From positions 1 to 44,933 of the forward strand of contig JAPOZM010000023.1 of NCBI GenBank assembly GCA_026706075.1: 44,933 bases of DNA, read 5' to 3'. The position numbers and the translations under genes were made by a program. Source of the DNA: Gemmatimonadaceae bacterium. GTDB lineage: Bacteria > Latescibacterota > UBA2968 > UBA8231. Below, one piece after another: positions 1-7,364 of the stretch (within the stretch, counting starts at the first letter, position 1; each line of letters opens with the position of its first letter). The notes beneath the pieces are model-generated. The model was not told the origin of the DNA, made no database searches, and worked only from the letters and a program-made list of their open reading frames with translations.

Positions 1-323
1 TGCCACAGGCCGTTCCCCTTCTGGTAGAGCATGCGCCGGTCGTCGAGGGGGATCAACTTCCCCCTGTCGTCGACGTTGCTGATCACCCCGACCGGTCCGC
101 CGTCGCCGATGGGGTCGCTGGGGATCGTCATCTCGAGGGGGCCGAAGCCCTCGCTGAAAGCGACCTGCTGCTCGTCGCTGATCTGCTGGCCGCGGAAGAC
201 GAGGACCGAGTGCCGGTGGAAGGCGTCGCGCAGGAGGGAGAGGGTGCCGCCGTCGATGGGGGAGGCGATGTCGACCCCGCTGACCTCGGCGCCGATGTGC
301 TCGCTGAGCCTGTCGAGTCTCAT
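1..323 (-). CDS. TauD/TfdA-family Fe(II)/2-oxoglutarate dioxygenase, 5' part
   Basis: The first ~107 codons of a TauD-like dioxygenase; the gene runs off the left edge. Visible features are the N-terminal stretch E-V-S-G-V-D-I, then L-V-F-R-G-Q, F-S-E-G-F-G-P-L-E, and at the very edge N-G-L-W-H, where TauD proteins carry the first iron-binding His of the HxD motif. Members use Fe(II), O2 and 2-oxoglutarate to hydroxylate small sulfonates, phenoxy acids or similar molecules; the substrate cannot be told here. It starts at an ATG 50 bp after the uracil-glycosylase-like gene and is probably the last visible gene of the long minus-strand train. The distal His and Arg ligands lie outside the window. 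Confidence 0.85.
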   Translation of the reverse strand, partial: MRLDRLSEHIGAEVSGVDIASPIDGGTLSLLRDAFHRHSVLVFRGQQISDEQQVAFSEGFGPLEMTIPSDPIGDGGPVGVISNVDDRGKLIPLDDRRMLYQKGNGLW

Positions 324-373
324 GCTCGTCTCCGGTCGCGGTAGCTGATCTAACGGCCGACGGGGATCTGCGT

Positions 374-1081
374 CTACCAATCGCTCACCGCCGTGCGGAG
401 TTGGCGGTACTCCGACTTGAACTGGGCGACGCGATGGCCGTTGCCGCCGGAAGGGTGCGGGAAGCCCCAGAGTGTCCTGCGAGAGCAGTCGAGGTCGAGA
501 TGGGCGAGGGCCCTTTCCACGGCGCGCCCAAGGGGGACAATCAGTGCATTGGGATGCTGTTGAAGCTCGGGCAGCAGGTTGGCCTTGGTGATGTCCGAGA
601 GAAACCGCGAGTTGTCGATGTTCGGGGTGCCGCTGTAGTTCTGCCCGTTCTTGAGGACGGGATAGCGTAGTGCGGACGTGGAGTGAAGGTACCCGGATGC
701 ATCGTCGAACAGCGCGGCAGTAGTCGGGAGATCGAGACGTTCGGCCACGCCGATCTTGTCGAGCATTGTGATGAGATTCGTCCTCATCGGGCCTGCGAAC
801 GCCATACGCCGTCGGATCTCGTCGAATATCCGCGGTGGACGCCACCCCTGGGAGAGCAGCGTCCGGGCTGCCTGGAATGCCTTCAGCATTTGCGATTTGC
901 CGGGCGTGAGACCGACGATGACCACTCGCGCACTGGCGGTGATGCCATGGAGGGGTGCGTAGTAGACCTCCAGGCGGTCCTCACTCCCCAACAGGAAGCG
1001 GCTGTTGAGCACGTCGTTTTCTTCGGGGGTGGGCGGGAGCGAGCGTATCGTGTCCGCGTAGTCGTCGAAGTTGGGTGTCAT
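374..1081 (-). CDS. Uracil-DNA glycosylase superfamily-like protein
   Basis: 235 residues from the ATG at 1081; an upstream in-frame extension lacks family similarity and overlaps the GNAT gene. Residues ~50-60 read V-V-I-V-G-L-T-P-G, resembling UDG motif 1 (G-x-x-P-G). Near the C-terminus L-W-G-F-P-H-P-S-G-G-N-G-H-R resembles the H-P-S motif 3, and a central L-R-Y-P-V...N-Y-S-G block is present. UDG-fold enzymes remove damaged bases or bind nucleobases, but this subgroup's activity is unknown to me. It sits at the end of a metabolic gene train, which is odd for a repair gene. The family call rests on two short motifs. Confidence 0.5.
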   Translation of the reverse strand: MTPNFDDYADTIRSLPPTPEENDVLNSRFLLGSEDRLEVYYAPLHGITASARVVIVGLTPGKSQMLKAFQAARTLLSQGWRPPRIFDEIRRRMAFAGPMRTNLITMLDKIGVAERLDLPTTAALFDDASGYLHSTSALRYPVLKNGQNYSGTPNIDNSRFLSDITKANLLPELQQHPNALIVPLGRAVERALAHLDLDCSRRTLWGFPHPSGGNGHRVAQFKSEYRQLRTAVSDW

Positions 1082-1119
1082 GTGCCGACGTCTCTTTCCA
1101 GCCGCTGAGTCTCTCGATT

Positions 1120-2007
1120 CTAATGCTCGTCTCCAGCCCGCCTCTGCCGCACCAGCGGCGTCCATCCGAACCGCATGTAGAACCTCCCTGCGCCAGCCTG
1201 TTCGTCCTCACGCGCAACCGGCACCACGATACGATCGTACCGGCCCAGCCTCAGCCACTCGACGACGTGGCGGACGACCCACGAACCGACTCCCCGATTC
1301 CTCATCGCTTCGCTCGTCTGGATCTCGAAGAGCTCGGCCCATCCGGCCAAGGAAGGCAACTGGCCGCCTTCGGTGAGATCTGCAATACACTCACACTCCG
1401 AGATCTCCTGTCCTTCGAGGCGGGCGGCGAACCGCGTGCCGAACCTCCCCATTTCGCGGTGCATGGTCACACCTTCCGCCGGCGCCTCACCAGGCGCGGG
1501 GATACCATCCAGCGTGCCGGCATAGAGCGACTCGTCGACTTCCTCCTTGGCCGAATAGCCGAACTCCTCCAGCAGACCGCCTATGTGCGGCCAGACATCC
1601 GGTATTCCCACCAGACCAGGAACCGGCAGGGAACCGGAAGCCCGCTCCTCCGCTACCTGCCAGGCCTCCATCTGGCGCCGGCACTCGGCCATGACCGCTG
1701 CCCCCGCCTCGCGCTCTCCCGGCCAGAACAGGATCCAGCCGATCTCCCCGACTCCCTTCCAGGGCGTCTCTTCGCCGTATCGGCGGAGATGCGCCGCGGC
1801 GCAGACGCGGTCCTTGACGATCCCGACGATCGACCTTCTCTCGACGACCCAGGGGTCGGTCACGGATTCCTGGGGCTCCCTGTGCAGGCACCCCCAGAGG
1901 TAGTCGGGGGTCAGGCTCCACCCGGGCATCGCCGCGCCGAGATGGCCGTTGACGAGCTCCAGGGCCTGGGGGAGATGGAAGCGATCGAGTGGTGCGATCT
2001 CCGTCAT
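1120..2007 (-). CDS. GNAT-family acetyltransferase (long form)
   Basis: 295 residues, about twice a minimal GNAT. The C-terminal half carries the acetyl-CoA pyrophosphate loop (E-I-Q-T-S-E-A-M-R-N-R-G-V-G-S, matching Q/R-x-x-G-x-G) and then F-Y-M-R-F-G-W. The N-terminal ~130 residues may be a degenerate second GNAT fold. It starts at an ATG 10 bp after the Gfo/Idh stop with a GGAGG ribosome site in the gap, so the two are co-transcribed. The acetyl acceptor cannot be predicted. Confidence 0.8.
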   Translation of the reverse strand: MTEIAPLDRFHLPQALELVNGHLGAAMPGWSLTPDYLWGCLHREPQESVTDPWVVERRSIVGIVKDRVCAAAHLRRYGEETPWKGVGEIGWILFWPGEREAGAAVMAECRRQMEAWQVAEERASGSLPVPGLVGIPDVWPHIGGLLEEFGYSAKEEVDESLYAGTLDGIPAPGEAPAEGVTMHREMGRFGTRFAARLEGQEISECECIADLTEGGQLPSLAGWAELFEIQTSEAMRNRGVGSWVVRHVVEWLRLGRYDRIVVPVAREDEQAGAGRFYMRFGWTPLVRQRRAGDEH

Positions 2008-2017
2008 GGTGCGCCTC

Positions 2018-3037
2018 CTACGCCGGCGCCTCGTTCCCCCATGGATAGGACTCCACGCGCAGGGCGCGGTCGTCCGCCGGCAGCCGCACCCGCGACCCGT
2101 CCCGCTGCGACGAGGACCAGATGGCGAAGCCGATCTCGGTGGCGCGCCGGGCCTGGGGGACGTCGCAGGCGGTGCGCCCCTCCTCCTTCACGGCCCGCAC
2201 GAGGTCGGCGACCATGCCCGCGCCGGCGGGCCAGCCCTCGGCCTTGGGCGGCAGGGGGATCGGCTCTTGGGATTCGTCCGTGTGGATGCGGGCGGCCTCG
2301 GCGTCCGAGTAGACGGAGATCCGCCCGCCCTCGCCGGCGATCTCGAAGGCGAGGCCCCTCGGCCCGTCGCAGGTGACGTATGCGTGGACGCCGTCGGGCA
2401 GGCCGATCTGCGCGCGGCAGGGCGGATCGCTGAGGCGGCGCTCGTCCCCCGGGTCGCCCGGGTCGAGGAAGCCGCTGACCCAGGCGGGCTCGGGGTCGCC
2501 GAGGAGCATGAGCAGGGCGTCGTACGCGTGGCAGCCGTGGTTGATCGTGTTGGAGAGGCCGTACGCCGTGATGCTGGTGATCTCGCCCACCGGCCTGGCC
2601 TCAAGGGCCGAGCCGAGGGCGTGGTAGGCGGGGTTCCAGCGCCGGTCGAGGGCGAAGGCCAGGGGCGTGCTCTCGCAGGCGGCGGCGACGCGGTCCAGCT
2701 CGGCGAGGCGGGTCACCAGCGGCTTGTCGCACAGGATCCCTCGCACCCCGGCGGCGACCGCCTGCTCGATCTGGTCGGCGTGCATCGTCTGCCGCGTGGC
2801 GATGCAGACGATGTCGGGCCTCACCTCGTCGAGCATCCGGCCGTAGTCGTCGAAGGCCGGCACCTCTCCCCAGACGTCGCGCCAGCACTCGACGAACCCG
2901 GCGCGTTCCTCGGCGCCGTAGTCGAAGACCCCGGCGACGGCGGTCTCCGGGTTGTCGTGGAAGGCGGAGGCGAAGTTGTGGCTCCCCGGCTGGCGCAGGA
3001 TCTGGCGGTGGCAGCCGGCGATGGCGACGCGAAGCAT
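2018..3037 (-). CDS. Gfo/Idh/MocA-family NAD(P)-dependent oxidoreductase
   Basis: 339 residues. I chose the ATG at 3037 over one 33 bp upstream because a GAAGG ribosome site precedes it and the Rossmann strand L-R-V-A-I-A-G-C follows at once. The family's E-K-P-like motif appears as G-I-L-C-D-K-P-L near residue 110, and a conserved H-A-Y-D segment follows in the catalytic half. Family members oxidise or epimerise sugars and inositols with NAD(P). In this context, near uronate-type and sulfatase genes, a sugar or sugar-acid substrate is likely. It lies 134 bp after the M81 gene, a gap containing a tandem repeat. Confidence 0.88.
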   Translation of the reverse strand: MLRVAIAGCHRQILRQPGSHNFASAFHDNPETAVAGVFDYGAEERAGFVECWRDVWGEVPAFDDYGRMLDEVRPDIVCIATRQTMHADQIEQAVAAGVRGILCDKPLVTRLAELDRVAAACESTPLAFALDRRWNPAYHALGSALEARPVGEITSITAYGLSNTINHGCHAYDALLMLLGDPEPAWVSGFLDPGDPGDERRLSDPPCRAQIGLPDGVHAYVTCDGPRGLAFEIAGEGGRISVYSDAEAARIHTDESQEPIPLPPKAEGWPAGAGMVADLVRAVKEEGRTACDVPQARRATEIGFAIWSSSQRDGSRVRLPADDRALRVESYPWGNEAPA

Positions 3038-3079
3038 GGGATCACCTTCCCTTGGCCGGGCGCCCTGCATCCGGCTCGA

Positions 3080-3186
3080 ACGTCGGCGTGAGGTTACGTG
3101 TGAGGCACCCGAGGTTCATGTCTGGTTCCGGCCCTGACGTCGGGGCCAGGTTTCCTGTGGCGCACTGAGCTTCATGTAGGTTCCCG
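3080..3186. repeat. Two imperfect ~50-bp tandem repeat units spanning the M81 stop codon
   Basis: Unit 1 (3080-3130) and unit 2 (3137-3186) both begin ACGTCGG and end with TTCATGT followed by GGTTCC, with matching blocks AGGTT, TGTG and GCAC between. Unit 2 runs into the last codons of the M81 gene (stop at 3172-3174), so the duplication copied that 3' end. On the minus strand each unit reads roughly GGAACC..ACATGAA..CTC..GTGC. It fills most of the M81 to Gfo/Idh gap. It could be a dispersed intergenic element or a simple tandem duplication. Confidence 0.5.
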
Positions 3187-4677
3187 TCCCCGGCGCGAGA
3201 ACACCTCCGCCCGCGGCTCGAAACACACATCCTCGTCGAGCGGATACATGGGCCGCCGGCAGACGGTGTGGCCGAGGCTCGGTAGATTGGCGCTCGTCGA
3301 TCCGGGGGCGTCGATGTTGAAGTTCGCCGCGGCCCAGGCGGTGAAGAAGCGCTCCTGGCAGTGGGGGGACTTCACCACCACGATGTCGAATAGCCGAGGA
3401 TCGCAGCCGTGGGCCAGGAAGAGGGAGCGGTCGAAGAGGTAGACCGGCAGCGAGGTGACGACGACGGTCATGCCGCCGGCCTGGAGCAGGGCCGTGTCGC
3501 CGGCGTCCTGCCGGGTGCCCCAGGACTCGAAGGGGTAGTCGCCGGTGCGCACCATGGTGACCGTTGCCTCTACCTGCAGCGGCGTGAAGCGGGGGTCGAG
3601 GGCACCGCCCAGGGAGAAGCGGCCGGAGTTGCCGACGCCGACCTCGAAGGCGCGCCGGACCCCCGGCGGATCGACGAGGGGGGCGAGCACGCGGCTCTCG
3701 TATCCCGCCTCCACCAACGCCGCGAGGATGAAGTTGCTGTCGCCGCTGGCCCCGGAGCTGGTGGCGTCGGCGGCATCGGCGAAGATCGCCGTGCCCTCCA
3801 GGTCCCGTGCCTGCGCGATCGCTTCCTCCACGCTGACGAGCGGCGCCTGCATTCGGCCGCGGTGGGGCCAGAACCCGCGCGCCAGCTCCAGCGCCTCCCG
3901 CTCCGCGGCCTCGGGGTCGCCGTCGGTGATCACCACGCTCTGCGAGCACAGCTCGGGCACGTCGGTGAAGGGGTTGCCGATCATCATGCCCGCGGCCAGG
4001 GCCGTCCCCGAGCGCTCCAGCTCCTGGGCCCGGCGGATCGACTCGCGGTAGATGCCGGTCTCGGTGATCAGCTCGTCGCCGCGGACCAGCACGGGAACCG
4101 TGACCCGGGCCGTGACGGGGCGCAGGCCCTCGTCGAGGATGCGCAGCAGCAGGCGGGCGGCGCGGGCGCCGGTGTCGACGAAGTCGACGTGGGGGTAGGT
4201 GTGCAGCAGGGTGAGGGCGTCGCAGTGCTCCAGCATGCGCCGCGTGAGGATGCCGTGCAGGTCGAGAGAGATGACGAGGGGCAGGTCCGGGCCAACGAGA
4301 CGCCGCACCTCCTGCAGCAGGTATCCCTCCGGGTCGAGGTCGCCGGTGGCGCCCATGGCGCCGTGGAGGACGAAGTAGAAGCCGTCGGCGCCGTGGCGGT
4401 GCCGCTCCACGGCGTCGAGGAGTTCTGCGGCCAGCCGCTCGAAGTCCTCCTGCACCAGCAGGCCGGAGGAGCAGGCGTCGGCGCCCCACAGCGGCACCGC
4501 CTCCACGTCGGGACGCGCCTCGAAGACCTGGAGGGCCCCGCTCACATAGGACTCGACGCCGCGGTGGCGGGCGAACAGCTCCTCCCCCCGTCGGACGTGG
4601 AAGTGCTCGTACCGGGTCTCCACCGGATTGAAGGAGGAGACCTCCTGCATGCACTCGGCCACGAGGATCCGGTACAT
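3172..4677 (-). CDS. M81-family metallopeptidase (microcystinase C, MlrC-like)
   Basis: 501 residues, normal length for the family. MlrC hydrolyses linear microcystin or its tetrapeptide; most homologues sit in catabolic clusters and probably cleave small amides or modified amino acids. Family signatures are visible: S-S-F-N-P near residue 15, H-G-A-M-G-A near 105, D-L-H-G near 135 and T-Y-P-H-V-D near 155, the His/Asp-rich N-terminal (DUF1485) half. The C-terminal half carries S-P-H-C-Q. It starts at an ATG 3 bp after the SGNH hydrolase stop, so it is in the same operon. Substrate unknown. Confidence 0.9.
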   Translation of the reverse strand: MYRILVAECMQEVSSFNPVETRYEHFHVRRGEELFARHRGVESYVSGALQVFEARPDVEAVPLWGADACSSGLLVQEDFERLAAELLDAVERHRHGADGFYFVLHGAMGATGDLDPEGYLLQEVRRLVGPDLPLVISLDLHGILTRRMLEHCDALTLLHTYPHVDFVDTGARAARLLLRILDEGLRPVTARVTVPVLVRGDELITETGIYRESIRRAQELERSGTALAAGMMIGNPFTDVPELCSQSVVITDGDPEAAEREALELARGFWPHRGRMQAPLVSVEEAIAQARDLEGTAIFADAADATSSGASGDSNFILAALVEAGYESRVLAPLVDPPGVRRAFEVGVGNSGRFSLGGALDPRFTPLQVEATVTMVRTGDYPFESWGTRQDAGDTALLQAGGMTVVVTSLPVYLFDRSLFLAHGCDPRLFDIVVVKSPHCQERFFTAWAAANFNIDAPGSTSANLPSLGHTVCRRPMYPLDEDVCFEPRAEVFSRRGREPT

Positions 4678-4680
4678 GGC

Positions 4681-5424
4681 TCAGTGTCCGTAGTCGGACT
4701 GCAGGGTCGACTCGTCCCGCCACCTCGGGCTGTGTCGCTCCGCCTCCCGGGTCTTCCTCGCCAGGCAGGAGCAGCTCTGCGCCAGGACCTCGAAGATGCG
4801 GTTGGCCACCAGCCGGTGGCCGAGGTCGTTCTGGTGCACGCCGTCGTGGTGGACCGTCCAGGGCGCCTCGCCGCTGGCTTCCAGCAGGTCGACGTGGAGG
4901 CAGCCCAACTCCGCGGCTAACTCGGCGGTGGCGGTGTTGAAGCTCTTGAAGAGCGGCAGGTCGGCGTGGATCCAGTCCCGCCCTCCGACGGTGAAGTCGG
5001 TCATGAAGTACGGGCCGGGAAGCACGATGAGCGGGTCCCCGTGCTCGCGCACGCGCTGCACGAGCAGGGCGAGGTCCTCGCGGAACTGCGGCAGCGGCGT
5101 GCCGCCGCGGGCGTCGTTGAGGCCGTAGGAGATGATCAGCAGGTCGGGGTCGTGGGCGAGGACGTGCTTCTCCAGGCGCTCGGCGGCGGCGGGCTTGCCG
5201 CTGGCGTCGTAGGAGGGGCTGCGGGTCGAGATGACGTTGGCGCCGATCCCGGAGTTCACCACCCGCACCGGCCTCTCCTGGAAGTCGTTGATGAGGGCGC
5301 CGAGGACGGCGACCCAGCAGCGCTCGGGGGAGGTGCTCCAGCCGCCCGCGGTGGTGCTCTCGCCGAGGGCGACGAGACAGCGGAACTGCTCGGCTCGCCA
5401 GTCTTTCTTCACCAATCGATACAC
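4681..5424 (-). CDS. SGNH/GDSL-family hydrolase
   Basis: 247 residues beginning at a GTG one base after the M19-like stop. All four SGNH blocks are visible: G-E-S (nucleophile Ser, with E for the usual D) near residue 21, N-S-G-I-G-A-N (Gly) near 58, G-L-N-D (Asn) near 102, and D-G-V-H...G-H (Asp/His pair) near 196-205. There is no signal peptide, so it is cytoplasmic. The family deacylates esters, including sugar acetyl esters; with a lyase and sulfatase nearby, a carbohydrate esterase role is plausible but inferred. The last ~30 residues, rich in Arg and Glu, are not part of the fold. Confidence 0.85.
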   Translation of the reverse strand: MYRLVKKDWRAEQFRCLVALGESTTAGGWSTSPERCWVAVLGALINDFQERPVRVVNSGIGANVISTRSPSYDASGKPAAAERLEKHVLAHDPDLLIISYGLNDARGGTPLPQFREDLALLVQRVREHGDPLIVLPGPYFMTDFTVGGRDWIHADLPLFKSFNTATAELAAELGCLHVDLLEASGEAPWTVHHDGVHQNDLGHRLVANRIFEVLAQSCSCLARKTREAERHSPRWRDESTLQSDYGH

Positions 5425-5425
5425 C

Positions 5426-6499
5426 TCACGCCGGCAACACCTGGCGGAGCACCCGCAGGTAGTTGCCCCCCATGATCTTCGCCGTGTCCTCCTCGGAGAA
5501 GCCGTCCTCGAGCAGCGCCTCGGTGATCCAGGGCAGGACCGCCGAGTTGAAGTGGGTGCCGATGCCGACGTGGGCGGCTCCCATCAGGTCGACGGCGTAG
5601 CGGATCTGCTTCAGGGTCTCCTCCATCTCTCCGTCGTCGATCGACTCGTACGGGGCGTCGCCGTGGGGCCGCGCGATGGGCGGCATGATGCCGAGGAGGC
5701 CCCCCTTCTCCGCCAGGGCCTTCATGACCTCGTCGGAGGTGCTGCGCGGACTCGGGTCCTCCTCGAGGGCGCGCGGGCCCGAGTGGGTGTCGATCACCGG
5801 TCTCTCCGAAACCTCGATGGCGTCGAGGGCGCAGGGGTCGTTGGTGTGGGCCAGGTCGATGAGGATGCCGCGGCGGTTCATCTCCTCGATCATGCGCACC
5901 CCGAGGGCGGTCATGCGCCCCCCGGAGCGCAGCTCGCCGGAGACGTCCCAGCCCAGCTCGCGCGTCGCCTGGCCGATGGTGACCATGCGCAGGCCGAGGC
6001 GGGCGAACTGGCGCAGGGCCCCCGGGCTGTCGCCGAACCAGTCGCTGCGGTTGGCCCCCATGAGCACGGCGATGCGCTCGGGGTCGCTCAGGGCGCGGTC
6101 GAGGTCGGCGGCGGTGCGTACCAGGATCACTTTGTCGGGGTTCTCCTCGACGTTGCACAGGAAGCGGTCGAGCACCGCCAGGCAGAGCAGGGTCGGGCTG
6201 TTGATGGCGAGGCTGAGGTACATCGGCTCGCTGTCGGGGCGGCCGGGCCGGAAGGTGGGGTCCTCCAGCCACTTGGGGGCGAAGTTCATCTCCGGCACCG
6301 CGGCCCCCCCCTTGCACATCGCCACCTTCAGGCCCCAGTCCCGGAACTTGGGGAAGTCGCCGCGGCAGGAGCTCTCGTCCCTCTGGCCGAGGTCGATGTC
6401 GGCGATGGTGAAACGGGGATGGGAGAGGTTGAGGGCGAGCAGGTCGGCGATGGGGTGATCGCGGTGAAAGCGCCGGGTGCGCTCGGAGATCGAGTTCAT
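5426..6499 (-). CDS. Peptidase M19 (membrane dipeptidase)-like protein with altered metal site
   Basis: 357 residues from the ATG at 6499, which overlaps the dioxygenase stop in an ATGA. The M19 fold is clear from D-L-A-H, P-V-I-D-T-H-S-G-P-R-A-L, G-G-L-L-G-I and the C-terminal I-M-G-G-N-Y-L-R-V-L. The metal site is not canonical: the N-terminal HxD becomes H-P-I-A-D, the bridging-Glu block (E-G) becomes M-G-A, and G-x-D-F-D-G becomes G-T-H-F-N-S. The two central His remain. It may be inactive as a dipeptidase or act on something else. It lies in the middle of the operon, with 1 bp to the SGNH gene. Confidence 0.8.
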   Translation of the reverse strand: MNSISERTRRFHRDHPIADLLALNLSHPRFTIADIDLGQRDESSCRGDFPKFRDWGLKVAMCKGGAAVPEMNFAPKWLEDPTFRPGRPDSEPMYLSLAINSPTLLCLAVLDRFLCNVEENPDKVILVRTAADLDRALSDPERIAVLMGANRSDWFGDSPGALRQFARLGLRMVTIGQATRELGWDVSGELRSGGRMTALGVRMIEEMNRRGILIDLAHTNDPCALDAIEVSERPVIDTHSGPRALEEDPSPRSTSDEVMKALAEKGGLLGIMPPIARPHGDAPYESIDDGEMEETLKQIRYAVDLMGAAHVGIGTHFNSAVLPWITEALLEDGFSEEDTAKIMGGNYLRVLRQVLPA

Positions 6500-7362
6500 C
6501 GCCGAAGGCCGCTGTGCCCGGCGCTCAGGGCGGGACCGGGGACGCGGTTCCACTCGATCGGCCGGGCACCGCCGTCGTACTCCGGAAGCAGGTGGGCGAT
6601 GCTGCGGCGCGTCTCGGCCGGCCAGGCGTCGATCATCCGTTCGGCGAAGATGTAGGACCGGATCGACTCGGGAAGCTGGTCGAAGGCGGGGAAGTACCAC
6701 AGGGTGATGACGGTGCGGCGTTGGGCGGAGTCGTTGGCGTGGGCCGAGTGCAGCAGCCGCGAGTCCCCGATCACGAGGTCGCCGGCCCGCACCGGCACGT
6801 CGACGGCTTCCTCCACGGCCTGGTAGACCGGGCTGCGAGGGTCCTCCATCTCCCGCAGGGCGTTCGTGTGGGCGTTGGGAGCCGCGTCGTGCAGGGGATG
6901 GCGCTCGAGGTGCGATCCCGGGATCAGGCGCAGGCAGCCGTTGCCCGGGGCGGTGTCGACCGTGTAGTACATCAGGAAGAGCTGCTGCGGCACCGGGTCT
7001 CCGTAGCTGACAGGGTGGTTCCAGCCCCACCAGTCCTGGTGCCAGAACAGGGGCGGGGAGTGGGCCGGCTTGCTGATGACGAACCCCGACCACCACTTCG
7101 GCCGCGGGAAGCCGAGGCCGCCCAGTGCGTCGATGGCGGCGGGGCAGCTCACCAGCTCGGCGAAAGCCGGGTCGTCGTACACGGAGATCATGCTGCCCGT
7201 CGACTTCTGCTGCTCGAAGTGCTCGGGCGGCTGCCGGTCGAGCAGGCCGTCGGCGATCGTGCGGGTCCGGTCGAGCAGCTCGCCGTCGAGGACCTGCTCG
7301 AACAGGCAGAACCCGTCCCGCAGCAGTCTCCGGCGCTGGTCGCTGTCGATGGTGATCGTCAT
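6496..7362 (-). CDS. Phytanoyl-CoA dioxygenase (PhyH)-family protein, canonical HxD site
   Basis: 288 residues from the ATG at 7362; the preceding gene's stop lies 2 bp upstream. PhyH enzymes are Fe(II)/2-oxoglutarate hydroxylases. The iron site is complete: W-H-Q-D-W-W (H-x-D) near residue 123, the distal His in G-D-S-R-L-L-H-S-A-H near 205, and G-N-G-C-L-R-L-I-P-G-S-H between them. Bacterial members rarely act on phytanoyl-CoA, and the real substrate is unknown. Its operon partners suggest it oxidises a degradation intermediate. The stop codon overlaps the next start. Confidence 0.88.
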   Translation of the reverse strand: MTITIDSDQRRRLLRDGFCLFEQVLDGELLDRTRTIADGLLDRQPPEHFEQQKSTGSMISVYDDPAFAELVSCPAAIDALGGLGFPRPKWWSGFVISKPAHSPPLFWHQDWWGWNHPVSYGDPVPQQLFLMYYTVDTAPGNGCLRLIPGSHLERHPLHDAAPNAHTNALREMEDPRSPVYQAVEEAVDVPVRAGDLVIGDSRLLHSAHANDSAQRRTVITLWYFPAFDQLPESIRSYIFAERMIDAWPAETRRSIAHLLPEYDGGARPIEWNRVPGPALSAGHSGLRR

Positions 7363-7364
7363 GG

